Assembly (NCBI GenBank): GCA_033816765.1
Contig: CM066296.1
Span: forward strand, 1-64,000
Length of the DNA: 64,000 bases
Direction: 5' to 3'
Source of the DNA: Nothopassalora personata
Lineage: Eukaryota > Ascomycota > Dothideomycetes > Mycosphaerellales > Mycosphaerellaceae
In this document: one piece after another, positions 42,061-55,100 of the stretch
Layout of the letters: each line of letters starts with the position of its first letter
Position numbering within the stretch: the stretch's first letter is position 1
Notes under the pieces: generated by a model
The model's database searches: none
Seen by the model: only the letters and a program-made list of their open reading frames with translations
Told to the model about the DNA's origin: nothing
Position numbers and translations under genes: made by a program

Positions 42061-42429
42061 TAGTAACAATTACGGTTACAAGGTCCTATTAAGTAACAAC
42101 TAGTATTAGCATACTCTAAAGTAAGCACTACGTAATAATAGATACGGCTGCATTACTAGAAAAACTTAGCACCTTTACCGACATAGGTAGAGGCTACGAA
42201 CAGCCTATAAACCCTACGAAAATAGAAGGGGTCTATAGGGATTCTATCCCTTATAAGGGGATAGAGGAATCGGAGGAAGGGGAAACACCTAAATCTAGTA
42301 AAGAAGGGAGAAGCGGAACTAGCGCCGCTAAATTAGGTATAGGTGTAGGAACGAACAGCACAATTAGAATAGATACTATAACTGCCCTCTTTAGACAATT
42401 AGTAGTAGCAATAGAAAACGCTAGCCCTC

Positions 42430-44950
42430 GCTTTCTACCTCTAGGAGGTGCTAAGAATCCGTTCTTTAATAGCACTAATACTACTAAGTTCTAGGAGCGG
42501 TTTAGCGACCTAATGGACTAGTACCCGCCTCGGGCATCCATTAAGAAGGATGATTTCTAGGGCAGGTTTAAGCGCAATTGCGAAACTACTATCCGGCGCG
42601 TAGTTATAAGGCTACCTAGGTAGCTTACTAACAAGGCACGTTTTAGGAGGGCGTTCTTATTAGAGTTCTTAAGGTTTAACGCCTACTCGATATTAGGAAG
42701 TCGGGAATATCTTAAGGAGATTATTAGGGCGTAGTAAGGTAAGAGGCCTAAAGAACAAGATATAAAGGAATTCATCCGCCTATTTGTATCCTTAAGTAAC
42801 CTAATTAAACCTAAGGATTTAGATAACAGCTCCCGGAGTCGCCTTCTCCTTTAGGGATTACTAGAGGTAGTCGCGAAAGCGGTCTATAAGGCTTACGGGC
42901 TTCACCCGAAGCAACCTAAGAAGTTTAGGGACTTTTAGAGAATTCTCGATAAAGCTGCTAGCATCGTAGATAGTAAGGAGGGATAGAAAGCTATATATAT
43001 AGATTTCCCTCTTACTTTACCTTAGCTACACCGCTTAGTCGTGAAGCAAATGCCGCGCCTTAAGCCTAAGATTAACACGCTTAAGAAGGCTACCTCTAGG
43101 ACTGTTATTAATAATGACCTAATCTAGAAGGTAGCTAAAATAAGCATACGTGCATACTAGCGCGGTCGCGTCGCGGACGCGGGTGCCTTCTACCCGAGCG
43201 AGAATTAACGCTCTATATAACCGGAGAGGCCTAACCTAGATACTAAACTATAGGTTTACGTAATGTAGCGTCCCCTATCGTAGAATCGCAAACAGTCTAA
43301 AGCGATAGATGGTTGTTACTACAACTGTAGTAGCTCGAAGCATTAGGCTAGCAATTGTAGGGCGATAAGGTCCTTAATATCCCGGGGCTACGTATACCTC
43401 GCCCCGAACAACTAGTAGTATCTAGGGAAAGAAGGCGATCTACGTCCTACTAAGTTCAACTTTCGGAGGGACTATAGTAAACCGAAACTGCTCTACATGC
43501 TCCCTCTACTCGAAGAACATTATAGACTAATCGATTGATTGATTGATTATTCCATTAACGTGCTATTTGAGTCAAAGACTATGCAACACGGGTCTCGAGA
43601 ACGAGACCAAAATTTGAGAGAAGGAGAAAAGCCCCGTCGTACCCCGGACGTAAAAACTCCTTAAAAGATGCGAGCAACGCTCGCTATTCGAACCGTAAAT
43701 CGAATATATTGCGGCGTAGTACGCGCGTACCCGGTAGTCGTGTCTTGTCGAGAATTGCGGTTTGTCGCCTTGCCCCGGGCGAGACAAGTTTTGCGCCCGT
43801 GTCTCGTTCTTGTTTTAAAAAGCCAAGCCGGCCGTACCCGTACGCACCGAGCAAAATCCCAAGAAACACCCGTTGCCTCTGTTTCAATCCAGTCGCGTTC
43901 TCCGGTCTCGAGTGTAGCTCCTCGGTCGCAGTGGCCTCGCTGTCGTCCCCCCCTCGGCCTCTCTTGGTTCCAGCCGTGCAGTATACGTGGTTTGCGCCCC
44001 TAAACGCCTCTCTTGGTTCCAGCCGGCAGTTTACGTGGTTTGCCGGGACGACAGGTAGACAGCGCCTTCGTTGTTCGAGCGACGTGTACGCTATGTACGT
44101 CGCTTTCCCTTCTCGCAGTTCCGGAGTTCTTGTTTGTAGATTTTGACCGTATCTCGTTCGTTCGGTTCGTCCGACCTGTCTTTTCTTGTTTCGAGTCGAG
44201 TAGGCTTGTATTTTTCGAGAGAGAGAGTCTTAGTTTCTCTTCGTCGTAACGAAGATACTTACGTCGTCCGCCGCGTGAAGGCGCTCTCTATAGGACGACT
44301 ATAGACTAATCGAGTTTAATAACTAGTATAAGATTCCCGTACTACGTAAGTAATAGATAGGTAGGGACTATACTAGGGTAACTAAGGTCACGCCTCCTAA
44401 TTATTCTAAGCCCCCTCCTAACTTTAGGCATTTAATAGAGTATAGCCCTTAGGACGCACGGTCTAGCTAAACGGAAAAGGCTACTAGGACATATTAGGTC
44501 TCATTCGGAGAAAGTAAAGCGGAGTAGGCGATCGACTTAGGCGAGCTTAACGAGGTATCTACCTATCCTATACAGTCTAACAAAGTGAAAGGGAAGGCAC
44601 CCGTAGGCATTCTAAAGAATCCGTACCCGAGGATCCGGTCCTTAGCCTAGGATCTACGAGCCCGAGCTAAAGCTACTAAGAAAGTTCGCCTATAATTAGA
44701 ACAGGAGATTTGGCAAGCTAAGATTAACTAGTAGGAGGTTGAAATAATTAACGAAGTTAGTGCTTAAATGAGCGAAACTCAATCATTAGCTAAATCCGGG
44801 GTAACCCTAGGAAGGGGAAATAATGCCTAAGTAAATAGACTAGGGAACGATGCTAATAAGGGACTACCTAAGGATATACCTATTGGTCCCGTAAACGCCC
44901 CCTTTGCATAAAGGAAGCGTATGTAGAATGCTAAGACTATAAGGATTAAT
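42430..44950 (+). pseudogene. Gag of the outer gypsy element, interrupted
   Basis: A long frame broken mainly by TAG. It contains a gag-like helical region (FRRAFLLEFLRFNAYSILGS) and a zinc knuckle CYYNCSSSKH.ASNC at about 43316-43357 (C-x2-C-x4-H-x4-C). The 765-bp insertion splits it at 43535. Removing the insertion and one 14-bp duplicate restores the same reading phase, the frame continuing after 44314. Confidence 0.75.
43535..44299. mobile_element. Un-RIPed 765-bp insertion with 14-bp target duplication
   Basis: TATAGACTAATCGA occurs immediately before (43521-43534) and after (44300-44313). The inserted sequence has normal CA/TG content, so it post-dates RIP of its host. Its left end is a short TTGA tandem run, i.e. 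TCAA repeats at the 3' end when read on the minus strand, as in some non-LTR elements. It holds a near-exact internal direct repeat (about 38 bp, starting 43957 and 44006, core GCCTCTCTTGGTTCCAGCCG). Open frames occur on both strands but none is recognisable. A SINE or truncated non-LTR element is possible; an LTR or TIR element is unlikely given the ends. Confidence 0.75.
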
Positions 44951-45239
44951 AACTACGTCCGATAATATAGTTTAGCTAGTAATAGTCCGGTTATAAAGGA
45001 AGAGGGTATTATCTACTAGATTAATTAGATCCTCTAGATAACGTTTCCTAATGTGAACGCCTAAGATTAGTTTCGATATAGTCGCTAGTTCGAGGCTACC
45101 CTCTTTAGTCGCGTTACTAACACTCCCGCTCTTTAGGAGAAGCTCGCTACAGTGCGACGTCTTATAGGAAAGGACCCTAAGGTTCGTACTAGACAAGTGG
45201 TTACCTATAAAGATAAACCTAAGTATAATAAGGAGGTCT

Positions 45240-46475
45240 TCCGCGAAGATAGTTAGGCCTAGTATGTCGGAGTGTATTTAACTATGCTTTACTCTAAGGG
45301 TGCGGTCCCTACTACTAAACTATATAAGGACGTTAAGAAAATCGGGCTCTCTAGTGTCCTTAACAACTTTACTATAGTCCCTAGTCCTTAGGTAGTAGCG
45401 GAGTTTAGGATAAATAAGAACTAGATTAGGTACCTAATTAATAAGGGTTCCGAGGTAAATATTATCGGCTAGAGGAACGCTTATAGGTTTAGGTTACTAG
45501 TAATATCGAGTGCTTAGCTTACCTTTCGAGGTACTAGAGGGCGAGCCTAGTTTAAAGGTGTTATAGGCAATTTGGATGTTTAGGTATTTAGGGTTTACTA
45601 CTAAGTAGACATGTTCATCTCCTCGGATCTAAACTCACTAACAATCCTAGGACGTCCGTAGGCCCGTAAGGTGCGGCTTACTACCCGTAACTGCGATAAT
45701 AGTTCATAGAAGGGGACTATTACTAGCCGTAAAGGTAAAAGTGTTATGTTTACTGCCCTAGTTAGCTCGGACAGGTGTAAGACCCTTTAAGAACTGTTAA
45801 AAGCGTCGGGAAATAGAAGGGTAGGTTAAGTTACGGCGCTTAACCCACCGACTTACTAAAGCCGGATTTAATAAAATCGGTAAGGTTCTCGTACTATCTC
45901 GGAGAAACCTCGGACTTTAATTTACCGGTCCCGGGACCGGTAAATAGCTATAGTAAGGAAAACGGGTACGACTACGACACGACGCATCTATAGGAACCCG
46001 GCAAGGCTCTAACGCCTAGCAACCATTTAGCTCACTTATTAGGATTGCTTAGGACTACTAGAACAAAGGAACGAGTTGTAGAAATTAGAATAGGCGCGTT
46101 CGAGGGAGATTCTATTACTAACGTTTATTTAGTTTAAGGGGATTAGCCCTCCAAGATCCTAAGGCAATCTACATTGAATGCTTAGGTACGGAAGTAATAA
46201 GTAGGCTAGCATATAGCTAACATTAGGATACCGTAGGTCTTTACGATGTACAAGCGTAAGGCGGATAAGAAGAAGCTAGTAGACGCGAGCATTTACGAAC
46301 GCCTAGAATCACGAGTTAAGGGAGATATAGAATAGAAGCGTAGGGCACTGTACCTAGAATCTAAGATGCCTAAAGGACAAGGTCCGTTCAATAGGAAGTA
46401 CTTAACTAAGATATTCTCAAGTATTAAGCGAGGTAGCCGGATCACTCTAGAACGACTTACCTTAATTAAGGTTAG
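45240..46475 (+). pseudogene. Protease/linker part of outer gypsy pol
   Basis: A frame with LINKGSEVNIIG at about 45430-45465 matches the retropepsin active-site region, with Asn in place of the catalytic Asp, as a TG-to-TA mutation would produce. Downstream frames are broken up to the copia insertion. A palindrome copy lies at 45920-45945. Confidence 0.6.
45920..45945. repeat. 26-bp perfect palindrome
   Basis: Each half is ATTTACCGGTCCC. Identical to the copy at 62094-62119. Its core contains no CA or TG, so it is immune to RIP, but the AAT/TAA arms are consistent with RIP from a CAAAT arm. Confidence 0.95.
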
Positions 46476-46722
46476 TGTTAAGTTGAGACCTAACAGGATA
46501 CGTGGTTAGTAGCGGAGTAGAGTAAGAGATTAATCTTTAACTGGCTAATAGCTATAGGGCATGTAGCAATATATTAGGAACTAATGTGTTAATTGTGTTA
46601 GATGTCTATCTAAGCTAAAGGGGAGAGAAGGTGTCTTCCGATAAGCTAAGTTATCGTAGATGCCTTAGGCTATTAGATCATAACCTAACTATTAGCTCCC
46701 CCTAAGATGCTACATCTTAACA
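46476..46722 (-). repeat. 3' LTR of the copia element
   Basis: 247 bp; differs from the partner LTR by scattered transitions, as RIP produces. A purine-rich tract on the minus strand (AAGTAGGAG) lies just upstream. Confidence 0.93.
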
Positions 46723-46729
46723 CTCCTAC

Positions 46730-48966
46730 TTATCTTACATAGGAGGTTATAGTCTACTCTTCTCCTGTTAGTAGTATTTAGACCTCTATAATAGGTTAAG
46801 CTAGCTTATAAACCTCTAGAAGTGTAGACTAGTCTTTAGCTTTGTGAACCTATCTATTACTATCTTAGATGTTAGGGTGTACTTAATAGTAATAAGCCTT
46901 CTCTACTAAAGTTTCCTAACAGCATTGTAGGCAATGTTAATGTGCTTTAACTTATTATGAACATGTGCATCCCTTACTAGGGTAAGGGTAGCTTAGTTGT
47001 TACCTCTTAATTAGACTAGTCTTAAGCTTAACATAGTCTCCTAGTTTCTAGTGATCCTTAGTTAATAGGAACAGTCTCCCACTAACTCTAGATAGTCTAT
47101 CTCCCTTAGCAGTGAAGCTAGGAATTAGGATTGCTTTACACATACATTTATAGCTATGTATTTAGCTTCTATTATAGATGTTGCTACAGACTTTTACTTC
47201 TTGCTTATCTAGGAGACTAGTGCCCTATAGAGGAAGAAGACATACCTAAGGATAGAGACTCTATCTACTTTGTCTATTACATAATTAGAGTTATAGTATC
47301 TAACTAGGCATCCTTCTCTATACCTAGAGAAGATAAGGCTAAGATTAGGATATAACCTTAGATATCTTGTAATCTTCTTTAAAGCCTTTATGTAGTAGGC
47401 GGATAGGTCACTTACAAATAAGCTTATCCTTCCTAGGGTAAAAGCAATGTCTAGCCTTATAATTGTTGCTAGCTATATCTATGTACTATTAATACTTTAG
47501 TACTCTGCCTTGTTACACCTCTTATCTATATAGCTTAAAGATTTAAGAGCCTTATAGCTGTCTATAGGTAAGTGTGTAGGTGCTACCTTCTTATAGTTTA
47601 TCCCTATCTTAGTAAGGTTGTCCCTAACAAAGTGTCCCTAGTCAAGTTTTAGGATTCCTCTCCTCCTCTCCCTTATAACTCTTATGCTAAGGATCTTTTT
47701 AGGTTTACTAAGATCTTTAATCTTAAAGACTTTGCTAAGTTCTCTTTTAAACTAGAGAACATCTATTAACTTTAGTACAGCAATTAGAATGTTATCTACA
47801 TATGTAAGAATTATAATCTCTTTTTCCTTATAAATAAGTAGGCATAGATCCACCTCTAACTATGTAAATCTAATCTCTCTAAGCTTTAACACACAGAGTT
47901 GATTCTAATCTCTAGCTGCTTGCTTAAGTCTATATAAGCTTTTAAGGATCTTAAACACTATATTTAGTAGAAGCTTAACTCCTAGTAGTAGTAATATAAA
48001 GATGTCTTTATAGAGGGTAGTTTCTATAAACGCATTGTTTACATCTACTTAGTAAAGATAGAGATCCTTCTTGCACACAATAGCTATAAACACCCTAAGG
48101 GTGTTATGTCTAACTGTAGGCGCAAATGTCTCTATAAAGTTAACACTAAACTTCTATAAAAAGCCCCTTATAACTAGCCTAGCCTTGAACTTTTTAATAG
48201 CTCTACTAATGCTTCTTTTAACATTAAAGACCTATCTTAACGTAACTAAGTTTACTCCTTTTAGTAGAATAGCATTCTCCTAGGTGTTATTACTCTATAG
48301 AGCATCTAGCTCCTTCTAGATTGCTTCCTTCTAAAGGTGTCCCTATTTCTTATTATTTATAGCATCCTTATAGGACTTTAGAATTAGGATCTCTTGCTTA
48401 TATGTAATAACTTCTACAGTTACTATAAAGGCGATCTCCTTAACTTCTTCTAGGAATTTACTATCCTATAGTACTAAATCATCCACTGATTGTATAGCTG
48501 TAAAGAAAGCTTAGTAGTAAGTAGCAAGGTTCTCTAAGAGGTCTATTGCTTCTCCTACTTTAGTAGCTAGTTTAGGTATAGGGACTATGGATCTTAGGGC
48601 TTTCTATTTCTATTTATAGCCCTCAACATTATAGTTAGCCCTCCTCTTACTAAGGGATGATCTAAGAGTAGTCACTTGTGTCCTAGTAACATTCTTTTCC
48701 TAGAGATCTAGTAAGCTTATCTCAATTAGCTTATCGATTTTCTGAAATTCCCCTATATTCTTTAGAGGCTAGGGAAGTTGCATAAACAGCTTTCTTAGCT
48801 AGGCTGTTACTAGGCTGCTCTACTGAATAATTGAATAGTAAACAGGTTGCTCTAAGAATATGTCCTTCCTTAGCCTCCCTAAGGGTCTCCTAGCTAGTGC
48901 ATTGCTTAATAGATTTAATTCTGTAACATTAAGATCTATATTACCTCTAGGTTAGTCCTTAAAGAA

Positions 48967-49004
<38 letters not shown>

Positions 49005-50569
49005 TTATAGCTTTTATGTCTAGTTCCTAAAAGAGCTAGGCCTTAGCTGTGTTTTTAACGTATCTAATAAACACTATTTCTTTGCCTCTATTTATTAGTT
49101 TATTACTTCTTGCCTATTAAGGCTAGGATCTTGTGTCTATATAGACAATAGCTTTACATCCCTAAACCTTTAAATAGTTAATAGTTAGCTTAATACTATT
49201 AAAGGCTTTATCTAGTAAAACCTTTAACCTATTATAGTCTAGACTATTTAGTAGTTTATTCCTTATATAGGTTTAGGCTTCTAGTGCTTTAGGCTAGAAT
49301 TTAATTGGCATCTTAGCCTCTTTAAGCATTGCCCTTATAGAGTCTTCTAAGGTTTGTATTGACCTTTTAACTAGTCTATTTTGGAGCGGGTTGTATGCCT
49401 TAGTATGCTCTAGCCTAATTCCTAAATCCTTCTCCTACTACTTAACTAATGCAATAAGTTCCCTTATATTGTTAAGCCTAACTGCTTTTAACTATGCTAA
49501 TGATTTCCTCTCTACCTTAATCTTCTAGTTCTAGAGAGCAACTAGAGCATCTTCTCTTTTCTTAAGAGGACAGGTCCACTTTTTTCTAGAGAAGTTGTTA
49601 ACAATCTTAAGCTAGTATTTGAACCCTAGCCTTAATGTTAGTAGTAGACTATATATATTAATAGATACAAGGGCAAGTCTTTTAGGTCTTCTCTTAGTAA
49701 CTTTGCCTTTGTACTTCTTTATCTTTACTATTAAACACACTCTACACTAGTGGAAGCTATCCCTAGGAATAGGAATAGGTTCCTTTAAGTCTATTACCTT
49801 ATAAAGATTCTAGAGTAAGTTCTTCCTAAAGTATGCAAATCTTCTATACTAAAGCTCCTACTGTTTTAGGTTAGTCTCTAATTTAGTAGTTACAAAGGCA
49901 TTCTCTATTAGTGGTGTACATAATAAGTAATGTGCCCTTTCTTATAGTAGAGGAGAAATCTTATTAATAAATAGAACCCCCCTAAGGAGCCTTGTCTAGA
50001 CAATAGTTTAGCTAGAGGGGGATACAAGAGAAAATAAAGGAGGTTAGACACTAAACTGCTTACTAAACTAGTTCTAAGAAACTAGGTTTACCCCTAGCTT
50101 AGGTATAAGTAGAACATCTTCTAAAACAACTTTCCTACTAGATCTCCTACTTATCTCTATAGTCCTAATATAAGTAGCTAACAAATGCCTACCTCCCACT
50201 TTGATCTATTTCTTCTTTATTAAGGGAGTTATAGATCTAAAGAGGCAGTTCTAGTTAGTTATATAGGATAAAGCACAAGAATTAAGTAACTACTCTAATA
50301 AGGGGAACTTACCTTAGACTTCTGTATTTAAGTAAGCCACTTTATTATACTTATTATTATTATTAGACATTGTCTTCTAGGATAAGTTGCATAAGTTAGG
50401 TAGCTCTTAGGTAGAGAAACCTTTCCTAGTCTTCCTTGTTTTAGAGGAAGGAGACTAGGCCTAGTTCTTCTAGAGTAATAGTATATTAGAGCTAAGTTTC
50501 TTTACTATTTTCTTAAGTTCCTCTATAGAGGACTTCTCTCTTAGTGTTCTTCTTGAAGATGGTAGTAGA
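46730..50569 (-). pseudogene. Copia pol: integrase, RT, RNase H (decayed)
   Basis: On the minus strand the RT signature LYRLKQAARD lies at about 47920-47950 and YVDNILI at about 47780-47810 (YVDD with Asp to Asn). Both are copia-type. Integrase should lie at about 49-50.3 kb, RNase H towards 46.8 kb. Frames are broken by many TAG codons. Mutation is lighter than in the surrounding gypsy copies. Confidence 0.8.
48970..49000. repeat. TA microsatellite
   Basis: About 15 perfect TA units inside the copia pol relic. Confidence 0.97.
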
Positions 50570-50574
50570 GATCT

Positions 50575-50771
50575 TGTTAAGGGGATGTCGCAATGTATAG
50601 CACGCCTACGACCTACTAGTCGTAGATAAACTAATTCTTGCCTTTTGTTTAAGACGCATCGCGCGTCGCAAGGTGTACTTATGCGTGTTACGTGCGGCTT
50701 GGCAGCCGGTCGCGACCGTATGTTATATATAAGGCTATATGTAGGGGTTAGCTACTAGGCTACCCCTTACA
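50575..50771 (-). repeat. 3' LTR of the nested chromovirus
   Basis: 197 bp. All differences I see from the other LTR are C/T or G/A transitions; this copy is the more mutated of the two. Confidence 0.95.
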
Positions 50772-51072
50772 ATTGCCTCCCCTCCCGTGCGAGCTGTCCT
50801 CAGCTCGCTAGTTGCTACGTAGAGGCTCCTATGTACTTCTAGAACTATAGTTACTATACGGCCTATATGCGGGTTGCGTACGTGTCGTTATATAGGTGTA
50901 GGTAAGTAAGGCTTAGTTGCTATACCAACGTAGCTAGTTAGGGGCATAAAACTCTAGCCTAACCTAGCCCTTTCTTAGCACGCTCCCTAGCTTATCACCT
51001 TCGCTACACTACTACTACGCACCCGTACCGTACTATTATCGTAAGCGCCTCGCTAGCATTATTATTATCATT

Positions 51073-52010
51073 ATGTCTACCGTGCCCTCCTCGCCGCTAT
51101 TCTCTAGCCGCTCCGCCTCCTCTAGCAGCACTAGTAGCGATAGTACTACTAGCGCCGTAGAAGACGAGCGCCGCTAGGCGGCTCTAGTACGCGACGTACC
51201 TAGAACGCCTAGTGGTCGCAAGCGACTAGCATTACCCTCGTAGCTACTAACGCCCTCGCTAGCTACTAAGCTCTCGTAGAGAATTAATATGTGTATATGG
51301 TACCTCCCGTACTTCGTTAGGGGTAAGTCTTTACGCGTGTCGCCTACGATTCGTATGCTAACTACTTGCTAGACGAGGCCGATGACTGTAATAGTGTCAC
51401 TACCGGCGAGCTCCTAAAGAAGTGTGGCCGCTATAGGCGTAGTAAACACAGCTACGTGCCTAATACTAGCTACGCTATCGCCTCGCTAGTAAGCCGCCTA
51501 CGCGCCGCGCGGTCCTAGCGCGACTTCCTTACGGCCATAATGGGCTAGGCGCCTATAGACCTCTAGCAGCAGGAGCTAGTAGAGTAGATCCGCCTATATG
51601 CCTAGCTAGGTAACAACATTAAGGAGGTAAGTCGCTGCTTCGCTCGTGCGAGTCGACTACTACTCGCGGGGGAGGGCTCTAGTACGTCCCCTATGCTTCG
51701 GCTAACCCTTCCTATAGGCCATTAGGCAGTTTAATGCCTACAAGTACAAGCGTGCCGGGGAGACCCGTATACGTGCCTCCGCCGCCGCCGCTACTACTGC
51801 CGCCGCCCCCGCCGCCGAAGCCCTCGCGCTCTAGTAGGAGTAGAACCGCGCCCTTAATGGGCTGTTCAAACTCGGCCGCGCCGTAAGTTGTATGTTCCTC
51901 GCCTACGTGTACCCTACTAACCGTAGTCCTAGTTCCTATAGGCGTAGAACATCGATACTACCGCCGCCGACTAGGCATTCTTGCCTAAGTTACTACGTGA
52001 CGATAACTGA
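51073..52010 (+). pseudogene. Four-exon antisense gene carried by the chromovirus (248 codons)
   Basis: Not recognised. Model: join(51073..51322, 51373..51626, 51718..51882, 51933..52010), opposite in strand to gag-pol and tail to tail with it. Introns: 51323-51372 (GTAAGT, TGCTAAC, TAG), 51627-51717 (GTAAGT, GGCTAAC, TAG), 51883-51932 (GTAAGT, TACTAAC, TAG). Phases agree and the end is a TGA. The N-terminus is Ser/Thr-rich (MSTVPSSPLFSSRSASSSST), the middle basic with a possible Cys pair (TTGELLKKCGRYRRSKH), then an Ala-rich run and NRALNGLFKLGRA. The only internal stops are TAG, at sites where Trp or Gln codons would have mutated, so this copy is dead but was coding. A second copy at 38.2-39.4 kb keeps the same structure. 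No domain known to me. Confidence 0.75.
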
Positions 52011-52149
52011 GGCGCTCGCCTTATACGCTGCTCGCGGGCTCCTCGCCTACTACTACTCTACGTAGCCCCTAGTAGGCGCGCTACTCTTTAGCTTTTGTTT
52101 TGTTTATAGTTAAGAAATATTTTATTTATACTCTAGTGCTAGTCTTATT

Positions 52150-55100
52150 TGCTTCTCCTTAACGCCTTATAGTCGGCTACTATGCGATCCGCATTCGCGA
52201 GGCCCTCCGCCGGTTCCTAGCTGTTGTACTCCTCTAGCTAGTCCTTCCACTAGACTAGATACTGTAGCTTGCCCTTACGCTTACGCCTATCTAGTACTGC
52301 CTCTACCTTATACTCTCCGTCCTTATTAGCTAGAGGGGGTACGGGTCTATCCTTATCGCTACCGATATACGGCTCGAGGAGAGAGACATAGAAGACGTTA
52401 TAGAGCCTTAAGTCGGCTAGTAGCGCTAGGCGGTACGCCTACGAACCGACAGCGTCCGTAATGCGGTATAGGCCGATAAACTTCGGACCTATCTTCTTCT
52501 TTAGCACTGCTAACTTAAGGTTCTTCGTTAACAATAGGACTAAGTTACCTACGCGGTAGGTCTTAGCTTAGTAGGTCTTATTGTAGTAGCGAGCCTAGCT
52601 TTCTACTATAGCCTTCTATCGCTCCTCGAGTATAGCGCGTAGTTTTCGTATACGACTCGTAGCTGTTACCGCTACTAGTCCTTCCCCCCCCTAGGTCTCG
52701 TCTCGAGATCCAGTTAGTGTAGGGGTAATCTTAGGTCGCTAACCGTGCGCTATTTCGAACGGACTTATCCGTAGTGTTAGGTAGATGCTATTATTAGCTA
52801 CGAATTTAGCAACTGCAAGCTACTTAGCCCACTTAGTTTAATTGTTACTGTAGTAATAACGAAGGTATTGTTCGAGGGTTTAGTTTGCCCTCTTAGTTTA
52901 GCCGTTAGTCTAAGGGTGAAAGGCCGTGGATAGCTTACGCTTTATACGCGCCTCGAAGTAGAAGTTACTCTAAAACTAACTAGTAAAGACCGGACCTCGG
53001 TCGCTTACTATACCTAACGGGACACTATAGTATCGCACGACTTCGTCTCGTAGGAGCCTCGTAAGCTCTACGGCTATGTAAGTCTTCGTCGTCGGGATAT
53101 ATAAGCTTATTTTTGAGTAGCGATCGACTATTACTAGGATCGCATTATATACGCAACCGGCTCGCGTGCTTAGAGGTAGGTCCGTAATGAAATCTATAGT
53201 AATTTCCTACTACGGTCGCTCCGGTCTAGGAAGCGGTTATAGCTCGCCGTAGGGTCGATAGCGCCTCGCCTTCGAACCCTAGTAGGTTCTATAGGCTTAG
53301 ACGTATTGTTTTACGTCCGTGCTAAGTGAGTCCTACTAATAATTACGTTGCAATAGCTCTTTAGTCTTAGTCCTTCTAAAGTAACCCGCGAGGACGTCGT
53401 CGTAGTACATACGAATTAGATGCGACCTAATTGCGTAATCCCTAGGTACTACGATCGCGTCTCCGCAGTATCTAAGGTTATCCTTTACATGCTATCCCTT
53501 AGCGTCCCTCGCGCTTAGCGCCTACGCTAAGCATGCGACATACTAGTCGTCTTACTACTACGCGATCTTTATTAAGAGTAGGATTAACTTACCCGTCGAG
53601 CTATAAGCTTAACCCTATATTACTGCAGCGCACACTACTACTAGTAAAGACGGCTTGTCTTAATAGGGAAGGTCACCTCTCCGTACTGCTATCGCCGCGC
53701 CTATGTCGCCCTACATCGCCTCGTAGGTAGTAAGCACGCGCTTTACCGTCGGCTTGCTTGTCCCTTCTAGAGACTCCTTCTAGAAAGATAGCTTACTTTG
53801 TAAGGTAGGTAGCAAGTTCGAAGTTTATTACGTTATAGCTGCGTAGTCACTACGTCTCGAAGGCGCGTTGGCTAGGTTAGTCTTACCCGGCCGATACTCT
53901 ACTATAAAATTAAAAGACTGTAGGAACGTAGCCTATCGAGCTTACTGCCTATTTAGCTACTTTACTATTATAAAGCCCTATAGGTTAGCGTAGTCGACTA
54001 GTACTCGTACCGTATACGTAGCGCCCTCTAAGTATAGCCTCTAATGCTTAAAAGCCTTAACTACTATAAGTAGCTCCTAATCGTGCGTCTCGTAGTTGCA
54101 CTTAGCTAGTATTATCTTACGTAAATAGAACGCGATGGGATGCTACTTAGTACTAAACAATTAGGATATAATACCTACGATCGCGAAACCTAAGGCATCC
54201 GTCTCGACTCGCGTACGTAGCGCAGGATCGAAGTGCCTAAGTATTAGTACACCTAAGAATCCGGCCTTAAGCTATCGAAACGCCTACTCTTCGCTTAAGG
54301 TCCACGTGAGAGGGCCGTGCTTCTTGCCGTCCTTAGATCCCTTTAGTAGGTCCGTTAGGGGCTTATAGACCCTTAAGTATCCTTCTATAAAACGCTAGTA
54401 GAAGTTATAAAACCTAAGGAAGGACTATACCTTATGAAAGGTCGTAGGTGTAGGCTATTCCTCGATAGCGGCTACCCTGCTCCTATCTATTAACACGCCT
54501 ACGGCGCTTACGACAAACCTAAGGAACTCTATACTCTCCTAGAAGAAGTAACACTTCTTAGGGTTTGCGAATAGGGCAAACTTTCGTAGCCTCTCTAGCA
54601 CCGCGCGTACGGCTCGCACGTGTGCCTTACGCGTCTCGCTGTAGATGAGGATATTATCTAGGTAGACTACGCAAATGTTATTAACTAAGCCGGTTAGCGC
54701 CTTATTAATATACCCTTAAAAGGTTGCCGGTGCGTTAGTTAACCCGAACGGCATTACTAGGTACTCGTAGTGTCCGTATCGCGTGCGAAACGTAGTCTTC
54801 TACTTATTGCCTCGCTTAATAGGGATACGATAGTAGGCGTCCTTTAAATCGATTGTAGTAAAGAACCTAGAACCTAATAGCCTATCTAGCGTCTCGCTAA
54901 TTAGGGGTAGGGGGTATCGGTTCTTTACTGTAATCTTATTTAGGCCTCTATAATTAACATAGAGCCTAAGAGTACTATTCTTCTTTAGCACGAATAGGAT
55001 AGGCGCACCCGCCTCGCTTGCGGACCGCCTAATCCACCCCTTCTCTATTGCTTACTTAAGGTACTCCTTTAAGGCCTCTAACTCAGTTAAGGACTAGTAG

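Noticed and set aside
43709..44146. 145-codon plus-strand ORF in the 765-bp insertion as a gene
   Set aside because: Opposing and overlapping frames are equally open, composition is Ser/Arg/Pro-rich, and no known domain is visible.
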